Assembly (NCBI GenBank): GCA_030620095.1
Contig: JAUTXW010001600.1
Coordinates: 2,996,501-3,060,500, forward strand
Direction of reading: 5' to 3'
Source of the DNA: Kuschelorhynchus macadamiae
Lineage: Eukaryota > Arthropoda > Insecta > Coleoptera > Curculionidae
Length of the DNA stretch: 64,000 nt
Both the position numbers and the translations under genes were made by a program. The notes beneath the pieces were generated by a model. That model saw only the letters and a program-made list of their open reading frames with translations, did not search any database and was not told the DNA's origin. Shown piece after piece: positions 55,454 to 64,000 of the stretch (the stretch's first letter is position 1; every line of letters starts with the position of its first letter).

Positions 55454-55830
55454 TCATTTATTTTGTGCCGGATTGAGGTGGGAATTTGCATTTAAGTATC
55501 TATTTATATACGTCGGGTTTCTATACACAGAAAATCCTAATGTACCATTTTCTTTCCTTTGAATCGTTCCATTGGATTCAATTTCCATTATGAACTTATG
55601 TTGATGATGTTGACTAAGGTGGTCCAGAAATATAAGGAGATTATACGGTCCATGACGCCATACAACAAGATGATCATCTACATATCTAAGCCAGTGTTTT
55701 GCTTTTAGTGGAGCAGATGTTAGAGCAATATCTTCAAAGGCTTTCATATTTCATAAGATATTCGCTATCACAGGTGATAGAGAAGATCCGATAGCTTTCT
55801 ATTCTACTTGTAGGGACTGTCTGCATAACC
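55454..55830 (-). pseudogene. PLE 2 reverse transcriptase fragment
   Basis: AIGSSLSPVIANIL (motif B), a stop, then MKAFEDIALTSAPLKAKHWL and RYVDDHLVVWRHG with an intact YVDD, followed by FIMEIESNGTIQRKENGTLG and SVYRNPTYINRYLNANSH. This is the palm-to-thumb part of a Penelope RT. It breaks off at NPAQNK, next to the rDNA fragment. Confidence 0.85.
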
Positions 55831-55990
55831 TTACAGGTTTTGTCCAATATAAAGTACGAAACGTGACCGAAAAAAATTTGACTTCGGATTCGTAATCAGG
55901 ATACCAAAATCCATCTATATACAAATATTCACAAAATCGGCGATGGTGTAAATAGTTATTATAGTATTATTCCCTTTTTCTTAATTTACT

Positions 55991-56394
55991 TTCATAATTT
56001 ATAAAGGTAATAAAAATAAACTTGGCAACGTGGCATGCCCAACATAAATTTTTCATCTATTTTACACTCAGCTGGATTATGTATTTATCAAGCAGCTATC
56101 AAAAATGGTCAACGCTTCAGAATATCATATTAGTTAGGTACTTTTAGTTATAAATAACATATTTTTGTAATATGAAGCATGATATAATCAATCTTTTACG
56201 TTATATTTTGTGAAAAATATGTTTTTAGCGATACACTAAAAACAAGTTAAATGCAACCTTCCAAAAGCTTAGTTTTTATGAATTTAATTTAAAAAATAGT
56301 GGTTCATCCATGCATCTTTGTATGTTGGAATTATTAAAAAAAGGTAATCTTTCAAATTTGTTCCATGCCATGGGTATATTTCTTTATAAAAACT
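55991..56394. other. AT-rich flank
   Basis: Nothing recognised. Confidence 0.45.
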
Positions 56395-57160
56395 AAATAA
56401 TAAAACGCGAAATTTCTCATTCGTAATTGCATAATAGAAAAATAAAGATCCCACCCGCGAAAAATTATTCAGCTCCTGGAGTTTTCACTGGGAAATAAAT
56501 AATGCTTAAACGGCTGTTTCATGAACGGATTTTTAGCTGAAAGTTCAAATTAGGTTTTAGGCTCATTATTATTTATCGCAAGGGTATTTATTATCTCTGA
56601 ATACATTTACTATTTTTCTACAATGAGATTTAACTGATTCATTAGAGCTATTTTTAAAAAATTAGTTTTTTTTTCGACTTCATAGAAACAATAGCAAAAA
56701 CAATGTTGCTTGTTTATCATTGAGACTTTGCTCCTATAAGAATGCAGGTAATTAATTTTTTTTCTTGTGGATCTCTAATTTTTGTCACAGGGAGCAATAA
56801 TTATAACTGAAATTCCGTAGTTTTCACTTAGTATTGTATTAAAAATAGTTATTTTCATCAGACAATAGAATTTTAAGTTTATATTTTATTTATGTCGAAT
56901 TTTATGAAAACTTTAGCCATCCCTGCAAATTTTAGTACAGAAAATTCAAAAGCTTTTGGCACAGTCTTGCTATTTTACGTATATGCAGAGTCAAATTTTT
57001 TTGACAAACAGAACATAGCTAATTAAAAAAAATTTAGCTTCGAAGGTAAGGGGAACTTACTCATACCTAGATACATTAAAGGAATATATGTAAGTCTTTT
57101 AAAATGTTTAATACCAGTTCCATTTCTTTAATGTATTTTTCAGTCTATTAAATTCATAAA
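56395..57160 (+). repeat. Unknown repeat, uninterrupted copy
   Basis: Colinear with 60085-62765: shared blocks include CTCCTGGAGTTTTCA, TAAATAATGCTTAAACGGCTG, AATACATTTACTATTTT, CCTACAATGAGATT, TTTATGAAAAATTTGGCCAT (diverged), TTTACTCATA-CTAGATAC and TTAAAATGTTTAATA. No coding frame is preserved here. It serves as the empty-site version of the interrupted copy. Confidence 0.7.
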
Positions 57161-57716
57161 CCAAATTTCAGATGTGGCGGTTTCTTACCTAAATTTCACC
57201 AGATCAAAAGTAAGTTAATGGAAATAGGTGCCCTACTTATAAAACTATCAAGAATTGGTGATAAATTACCAATCAGGTCTCCTCACGAAAAACTGTCTGA
57301 ATTATTTTAAGGCATTTAGACTGGCTTCTAGGGGCAATGCTACTCAAACTTATCTACATATGTTTTTATTTTAGTAAACTTAACAAAATTCGTCGGGAAA
57401 GTCATTTTCTTTTATCGGCTTGAACTTAAATGAATCCCTTCGGTGGAACGAAATAGACTATACCAATAGAACAGAGTATATAAATTCTTATTTTTTTTCC
57501 ATAACAAATGCTAAACATAAGTATTTCAAAGAAGTCGTTAAAGAAAAGGTATTTTATATTAGTTTTCAGAGTTTTTAAAATCTAAACAAAATAATAAATA
57601 TCATTTATCTCAAACGCTATCTGTATGTGTAGAAATATTTACGTATGTATAAACCTTCTCAAGTTGTTATCGTCTATGCCTCCCTTTCGAGAGTTTATGG
57701 TCCTAAATATGAATTT

Positions 57717-57895
57717 TCTGTTTTCTTTTCTTTTGCACTAAGATTGGGGATTTTACGTAAATATTGTCATTTTCCAGATTTAAATAGTTTTTTGTTATTA
57801 ATTCTGTGGCGTAGGAAGCTTTCATCGTTGTTGTTTGCTGTTGTTAGAGTTATAAGTATTTAGGTTAAAGCTAATTATAATTGTAACATTTTATT
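57717..57895 (+). repeat. Direct repeat, copy 1 (partner 58463-58790)
   Basis: CTGTTTTCTTTTCTTTTGCA through ATTTTACGTAAATATTGTCA, TTTTCCAGATTTAAATAG to GTTATTAATT is ~95% shared with 58463-58551; a second block with CATCGTTGTTG and GCTGTTGTT recurs at 58686-58790. The second copy has an extra ~120 bp between the blocks. No function recognised. Confidence 0.75.
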
Positions 57896-58462
57896 TGGTT
57901 CGATTCACTTATAATAAATTAGCAATTTACTATGTTAAAAATACAATAGAATATTTCATAATAGAAGGTGTTTTAAAACTTTCATGTTTTTTGGAAAGCA
58001 TTTCTTCCTTTTAGAAAAGATTAGCTGAGAGGGTTTTTCTTTGCCTTTCTTGTTGAGCCAGAACTCTGATAAGTTAGTTTAAGTTGTAGACATTTATATA
58101 GAAGGTACTTTTATCCTATTTAGCCGAAAATGTAATTATTTTTTAATTATATACATAAAGTAGAACTCTAGGAGACGACTATAAATGATTAATTAATTAA
58201 AGGTTCAGGGTGCGTTTATGACGACGCATTGCATTTCAGCTAACCAGAGGCAATTCTTGTCGACTTAATGGTCGACCTTTTTTCTGATTTCTAAAACAAG
58301 AGTTAGTCTGTGTCAAAGTTCTGTTTGTTACAGTTGATTTCAAATTCTTCTTTTGTGGTAGTTTATTCGGCTTTACGTATACAGTGGGTTATTTTATGGT
58401 GTATTTGGGAGTAACTTTTACATATTTTCAAGAGTTAAATTTATGGCTTATTTAAATATTTC

Positions 58463-58790
58463 TGTTTTCTTTTCTTTTGCACCAAGATTAGGTATTTTAC
58501 GTAAATATTGTCATTTTCCAGATTTAAATAGTTTTTTGTTATTAATTTTAAGTATTATTTTTGTACAGTAATTCACATCCTTTATTTTTGTTAATAGATC
58601 TTTAGGTTGTTTTTTAAAACCAAATATTGTATTTAAATAAACCACTTGCTAGTTAAAACAAATATATTCAAGAAGAAGGTACCATCGTTGTTGCAGTGTG
58701 CTGTTGTTCGATAAGTGGCTGCTGAATTGGTGAGATAAGATATTTAAGTAGTTTATACTAACAATTATATTTGATAACATTGTAAAACAT
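58463..58790 (+). repeat. Direct repeat, copy 2
   Basis: Second copy of 57717-57895, split by ~120 bp of AT-rich sequence. The interval between the copies (57896-58462) has no recognised feature. Confidence 0.75.
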
Positions 58791-60084
58791 AATTTACGAA
58801 GAAGCCTAAATATATTTATATATCAAATTTTATATATACTTTTATACTGGTCATTCTTAAAAATTTCAAAATCTTACTTTTGATTTAACTTATCATATCT
58901 GAGTTAATTTCAATAGTGATAGGGTGGCTCGCTATCTCTCAAATAAATAAAATAAATAAATAAATAATTTTAAATATTTTAAATAACCGCTCTATAGCCT
59001 TGTTACACCAGCATTAAACACTTGAAGATCATCTAGCAGAAAGATTTTGTACTAAGGTTTGAAACATACTTAGCAGCAATTACAAACGATTGTTCCCCTT
59101 GTGTTCTTTTCTATCAATTAGAACTCTATATTTCTATGTGAAGTATAACTTTGATGAGGCAAAAGTTAGTCTGAAAACATTTACTTTGACAGCTTGTCTC
59201 AAATGTAGATTTGAAACAAATGTTAAGTGATATTGATGTTAGTGTCGATAAAATAAAATACATAATCCTAGGTCTGAAACAATAACTGTGTATTATTATT
59301 ACTACTATTATTACATTAATGCAAGTTAATACGTTAGTTTTTAGTAAGTAAAATACTTCCATTACATTACGAGTTTATTTCCGAAGAAGATTAAAAATAC
59401 CACTTTTCTAAAGGCAAAAGCTATTGTTGTCGCACATCCAAAAACAATAACTTCCAATCATTTAAGGCACTTTTATTATCATTTGCTATTGAAAGAAAGA
59501 AAAATACTTCAAACATTGAAAATCTGCAGGGCTAATAAGCACATGATCCTTGAAATAAAGCTAAAGGTCTAGAATTTTACTGCTGCATAATAACTCTAAT
59601 ATTAATCGTCTCGTCAATATTGAAACTTTTATTCAAACTCGTTAAATATTCTTAGAATAACGACCATAGAACTGGATGGTCAGAAGCTAAATCCTTGTCC
59701 AAAAAACAACATTATATAGAAAGGAAATTCATAGAAGCGATCCTATTTATCCAGCGAAATAAAGAAGCAAGCTCAGTGTCAATATATCAGATGTTTGGAG
59801 ACTGTTACTTGCTCGTACAAACATCACTCTCTTTGGCGTCTAACGATCAAGCATCATTGCACAGCACTCTTCTATATCGGCTCATAGTTGTAACCTGATT
59901 TCACTTTATGTTTTTTTTTAATGGCAATAAGACTAGATCTTATTTTTAAATTAAGTTTCGTGTTTATTTCTGATCCTACATTACTAAAATAGGCAAACAA
60001 TAACAAAGCGATTTGCTTTCTCTCAGCTTTGGTCCTACGTTTGGTAGATCTAAAAATAAGAAAGCAATTAAATCATTTTTAAAA
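58791..60084. other. AT-rich stretch with simple repeats
   Basis: Contains an (AAAT)n run near 58940. The short frame at 59695-59898 has no recognisable family. Nothing else supported. Confidence 0.5.
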
Positions 60085-60457
60085 TAATTAAATAACGAAA
60101 TGCGGACTTTCCAGTTTATAATTGCAAAATGGAATAATAAAGATCCAACCCGCACATAATTATTCACCTCCTGGAGTTTTCATTGGAAAATAAATAATGC
60201 TTAAACGGCTGTTTTATAAACGGATTTTTAGCAGAAATTAGTTTTTAGGGTTATTAGTATTTAATGCAAGAATATTTATCGTTCTAACGAATACATTTAC
60301 TATTTTCCTACAATGAGATTCTTGAGAAACCACTAATTCATTAGAGCTCTATTAAAGAACTGTCAGAATTAGATTATTTCTTCACATTCATGGACACAAT
60401 ATCAAAAATAATGTTTTTTGTTTGTCAATGATTTGATCCCATAAGGATGCAGCTATA

Positions 60458-61782
60458 GTCGAATGCGGTCTTACCGAGCGGGTCCAAAGGTCATCAACAT
60501 TATGAATCAAATCAGAAAACACAAGGAATACCAAAATGTTGTGTGATTCTATTATCGAGCTATTAAATCTCTATGGGCTATTTACAAATATACAGGGAGA
60601 AAGAAAATAGTTTTTTTTAGTATATTACGCAATATTATTAAGATAGCCATTTTATATTATTTTATATATTAAATGCCGAGGAACTAAATAAGAAAATTCG
60701 CTAAATATGTATTTGGTTAAAATTTTTTTGTTGGCAAAAACGAAAATACCCAAAATGGCAAGCGCCTTAATAAAGTCGGAAGGCGGTTCGAATCAGTAGA
60801 ACAATCAGGATAGCTTGACCTAAAAATTGTTTTTATTTTAAATATATAAATAAATATCATTTTTCTTCCAGGATGAAGTAGGTTGTTTATTTAAGATTTT
60901 TGAATGATAAGATGCATTGTCCAGAATGATAAAACATGGAGCATCTAAATTTGGAATCAGTTGTTCTTTTAACCACTTTTCAAACAGTTCACAGTTCATA
61001 TTATCATGGTAGTTTATACTTTTGGATGTTGAAGAAAACAGTAAACTTGCACCTGGGAGAAATCCTGTTGAAGAACCTGCATGCAAAATGTTGAACCGTT
61101 TTCCCGTCCCACATCCCTTTTTTCTCTTGACACTTTTTGCAGACTCGTCCTGCCAAGATTTCGAACCACTTCCATTTGAAAATATCCTAGTCTCGTCTAA
61201 AAATACTACTTTTCTAAATTTTGAATTAACATTTTTCGTGTATTTCTTTAAAAACTGGATACGCTGACTTGCTATATGTGGCAACTCGCATAATCTTCGA
61301 TTACAGTCCTTTTTATATCGAAAATCCAACATTTTTATTAATTTTGACGATTTTAATCCAATTTCCAATATGCCTCGATTTTTGAAAGCTTCTTTTAAAA
61401 CTTGAAGGTTTATATTAGTTTTTGATGTGTATGAATCGTAAATTGCATTACGAACATCCATTTTTACATTTTCGTAATATTTTATTAGATTTAATTCAAT
61501 TTTTTTTGCTTGTGGATGCAAAAAACCCGAAAATTGTTTTCCATTACTTATTTTGCCACTGACTTGTCAATCTGACTTTGAAGTGACATTGCTCAAAGAT
61601 TTTTGCAACTGCTGGTATTTATATGTTTGTCCTCTTTTTTCATATGAAAATATGATAGGTCTATCTAATCCATCTTCCGGATTTTATGCGGAGGATATGA
61701 TTACCCGTAATAAAAGAAAAACAAACTTAAAAAGTTTGTCGTTGGTAAATCGTATGACCCGCACGATAACACTGCTTTTGAC
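60458..61782 (-). mobile_element. DD82E (Sailor-type) element 2
   Basis: Inverted ends: GTCGAATGCGGTCTTACCG...GCGGGTC at the left and the complement of GTCAAAAGCAGTGTTATCG...GCGGGTC at the right, ~26 bp. A TA precedes the left end (60456-60457); the right flank reads TT, probably mutated. The copy at 56395-57160 lacks this segment, which independently confirms the limits. 1325 bp, one minus-strand gene. Confidence 0.75.
60838..61554 (-). pseudogene. DD82E transposase, C-terminally truncated
   Basis: Reads SGKISNGKQFSGFLHPQAKK, then a helix-turn-helix-like stretch (NLQVLKEAFKNRGILEIG), VVFLDETRIFSNGSGSKSWQ with the first D, FNILHAGSSTGFLPGASL and INYHDNMNCELFEKWLKEQL, and CFIILDNASYHSKILNKQ with the second D. 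It stops soon after (DIYLYI), so the region with the catalytic E, about 80 residues on, is deleted. No in-frame ATG is evident before LHPQAKK. Same family as 35704-36612. Non-functional. Confidence 0.8.
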
Positions 61783-62091
61783 TTTTATTATTATTTTTCT
61801 CTTTTTGATCTACGATTTTTATATAAAAGAGCAATAATTCTAACGGATATTTTGGAGTTTTCGTTTCTACTACTGTATTATAAATATGCGTCTTAAGACC
61901 ACAAGTTTTTATGAAAAATTTGGCCATATTCGACAATTTTCGGTACATGCAAAAGTTTTCGCAGTCACGCTATCCTATGTCTAGGTAAATTCCAGCTATT
62001 TTGACAAATGGAACTTAGTTACTTCGCAAAAATTTTAGATTCCGAGGAAGAAAATTTACTCATAGCTAGATACTTTGAAGATGTACACGTA

Positions 62092-62688
62092 CAGGCTATC
62101 CCATATAAGACGCCCCGGCCTTACCTTAAAAACAGGAAAATAACTAAATATGAAATAATTGTCTCTACCTTAACCCATTTGGGAGCTTCAAGCAATTGAA
62201 AAAAAAACACACAAAAAGGCATGCTTGAAAAATGCTCGATGTTATTTACGCAAAATAAAAGAAATCTGCTTGGGTTTTCGAAATATTCAACTTTGTTTCT
62301 TTTCCAGTTCTGATTTTTAGTTCATTTGCATTTCATATTTCGTTTTAATACATTGCATCCTTAAATGTACTCACATAAAGTAATCCAAAGGTGTCAGGTC
62401 GGGACTTCTTGGAGGCTATGCGATACCTCCACGAGGACCTATCATTTCGCCGACATTATTTTCGTGTTATTGACCATTTAAATGCTGATTAATAATTTAT
62501 GGCGTAACGTCTCTACGAACTTACCAGTACAAGCGAACGGCAGCCAGTTTTCTTTCGGAGAGCTACGTTGGTTGCAGATCCTCGGATACACCTTTAGAAA
62601 TTAAAAGGGGTTCCACCTAACTGACTGTGACTCAGGATTTTAAATACTGATAAAATAAAGGTTTGTAGGGCTTTTTAATAAAACACTG
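62092..62688 (-). mobile_element. Mariner-like remnant
   Basis: TA-flanked ends CAGGCTATCCCATA (62092) and ACACTG (ending 62688). Near 62355-62465 the minus strand reads GEMIGPRGGIA, a stop, and PPRSPDLTPLDYFM, the third-D block of a DD41D-type transposase. Everything else is lost. The unknown repeat continues on either side. Confidence 0.55.
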
Positions 62689-62913
62689 TATAAATTGTGG
62701 ACTGTTAAAATTTAATAGTGTTTCTTTTTTTGCTTCCTTGGTTTCCTTTTTATTTTATTTAAATAATTGTTTTAAAAAATAATTAAAACACGAAATTTGG
62801 TTTACTTTTTACAGTTTTAGATAAAAGATATAAACAAATACATCAAGAAAATACTATATAAAAATATACTAAAAACGTAACATGTGATAAAAAGTTATTA
62901 TTATACCATGATA

Positions 62914-63256
62914 CAGTGGCGGCTCGTAGATTTAAGAACAAGTGAAGCGCAGGGTAGTCAGATGCATAGCGCCACAAGCGAAAATTTTTCGGGGTGCCAC
63001 ACCCAAAATGGCTGTCTTTTTAACTATTTTATGAGGTTAATTATCCATAGCTTTGGAGCGTTTTTTAATACTTAGTATAATTAAGTAAATAATGTGAATT
63101 TATATAAAATATATACATATAATATATATTTATTATAAAAATGTAGATTATAAAATGCTTTTCGCTTTTTTAAAAATATTTTTATTTTTAAGTAAATTGT
63201 TTGGTAAATGTAGGTGAAGCGGCGCTTCTCCCGCGTCCCCTGGCGAGCCGCCACTG
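62914..63256. mobile_element. hAT MITE, perfect 8-bp duplication
   Basis: Ends CAGTGGCGGCTCG and CGAGCCGCCACTG are perfect inverted repeats. The octamer CCATGATA is identical on both sides (62906-62913 and 63257-63264). 343 bp, non-coding. The subterminal GTGAAGCG also recurs inverted. The perfect duplication suggests a recent insertion. Confidence 0.95.
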
Positions 63257-63599
63257 CCATGATACAGCATCTGGTGAATTATCATAACACAAAAGTGCCA
63301 CACTGTTGTTATTTTCGATATAACACTCAAAAAATTCAAGTCTTTCTTGTTCGTAATACATTTCTTATGCAATAATTATTATTGATAAAAAAAGAAACAT
63401 GACAGTTTATTTCTTGTCACAGTGAATATCCAAGCATGGCTTACTTTGCATAATGCAATATATGCTGGTAATCTACTGCATACTGGTGTAAATATTACCA
63501 CTTGACTCATTTTTATTTTGTGCCAATATTCTTCAAAATATTAACAAAATGAAGTGAAATATTTTAGGTAGCTTTTAAATTGTGGTTATTAAATTACAC

Positions 63600-64000
63600 A
63601 AAATTCAAGTAGTCAAAATTCAAGCACGACAAAGTTTAAATGTTTGGTGTGGCATATCCATTTCAATATCTGGAAAATGATATAGGACAGCAGTTAGATA
63701 ATATTGCTTTAAATCAGAGATTTACATTCATTTGGTAACATGATCACGTTCCAGAGCATAATGTTTTAAATGCTACTAAGTTTTTGAATCGAAACTACTA
63801 TCTGAGGATTAAACGAAATTGACACATAAGATGCCTAACAAATAGTCCGGACCTGACTTCTCTTGAGGTATTTATGGTGGTGTCTAAAAAACAAAATTTA
63901 CTACCATATATCAGAAAATATAGGTGTATTGGAATAGAGAATTAGGGAAGAAATTGCAAGATTCATCCAAAATCACTCTGATTTTATTTTTAACTGCATT
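63600..64000 (+). pseudogene. Mariner-like (DD41D-type) transposase fragment at the window edge
   Basis: Reads NVWCGISISIS, then after shifts HDHVPEHNVLNATKFLNRNY (second D block, HDGAPAHN in relatives), and TNSPDLTSLEVFMVV (third block, with E in place of the final D). It may continue past base 64000. Many stops; a dead copy. Confidence 0.6.

Larger units (their letters stand above)
53585..55990 (-). mobile_element. Penelope-like element 2, interrupted by 28S rDNA
   Basis: On the minus strand: RT fragment (55830-55454), a 28S rRNA fragment in the middle, then the endonuclease region (54140-53836) and terminal repeat with a hammerhead-like motif (53668-53629). Coding sequence expected between the RT thumb and the endonuclease is missing, so the rDNA replaces rather than simply splits it. 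Confidence 0.8.
60085..62765 (+). repeat. Unknown repeat, copy interrupted by two transposons
   Basis: Same unit as 56395-57160. Repeat sequence is present at 60085-60457, 61783-62091 and from 62689 on. The gaps are filled by a DD82E element (60458-61782) and a mariner-like remnant (62092-62688). Confidence 0.7.

Noticed and set aside
59695..59898. 67-codon frame with a possible weak resemblance to a Penelope tail (RKFIEAILFIQRN)
   Set aside because: Too short and no following terminal repeat; resemblance not strong enough.

Overview
This is nuclear DNA from an insect, most likely a beetle or another holometabolous insect, although nothing here fixes the species. It is AT-rich, has short GT-AG introns, carries one eukaryotic tRNA gene and is packed with insect-type transposons. 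There are no operons or bacterial features. Host sequence is sparse: a tRNA-Trp gene (38185-38256), exon-like pieces of an SLC17-type membrane transporter (9539-9838 and 14424-14685), and one unidentified terminal exon (15632-15976). Almost everything else recognisable is mobile DNA.

Layout. 98-2520: a DD41D mariner-like element (A) with ~470-bp inverted repeats. 2534-9253: a second DD41D element (B), split by a pogo element (3700-8067) that is itself split by a Tc1 element (3970-5702), a three-level nest. 9539-14685: SLC17 exons with an intron filled by a Tc1-like remnant and a Penelope-like element (PLE 1). 15.2-24.3 kb: host exon, diverged tandem repeats, small MITEs, a PLE tail, TA microsatellites and a decayed copy of an uncharacterised insect protein. 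27-33 kb: degenerate satellite-like repeats and a hAT element (30443-33048). 34-38 kb: a fold-back element with tRNA-like arms, a PLE tail, and a DD82E (Sailor-type) element with two MITEs inside its limits. 39-43 kb: a non-LTR retrotransposon cut at a TA by DD40D element C (39739-42321), whose spliced transposase frame is complete. 43.9-47.7 kb: a tyrosine-recombinase (Crypton-like) frame cut at TTAA by a piggyBac element (44024-47391) that also holds THAP and YqaJ-type fragments. 48396-51190: DD41D element D with TIRs of 640-680 bp. 51717-53035: a non-autonomous hAT with a perfect 8-bp duplication. 53585-55990: PLE 2 on the minus strand, interrupted by a 1.2-kb 28S rRNA fragment. 56.4-64 kb: two copies of an unknown repeat, one uninterrupted and one holding a second DD82E element and a mariner remnant, then a hAT MITE and a last transposase fragment running off the edge.

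How it fits together. The parts do not form a pathway. They record successive insertions, and several host frames (pogo end, LINE, Crypton-like protein) can be read through once the insertion is removed conceptually. The signals most worth following are hammerhead-ribozyme-like cores tied to the Penelope elements, the internal modular structure of the long DD41D terminal repeats, the tRNA-like fold-back element, the 28S fragment inside PLE 2, and the complete transposase of element C.
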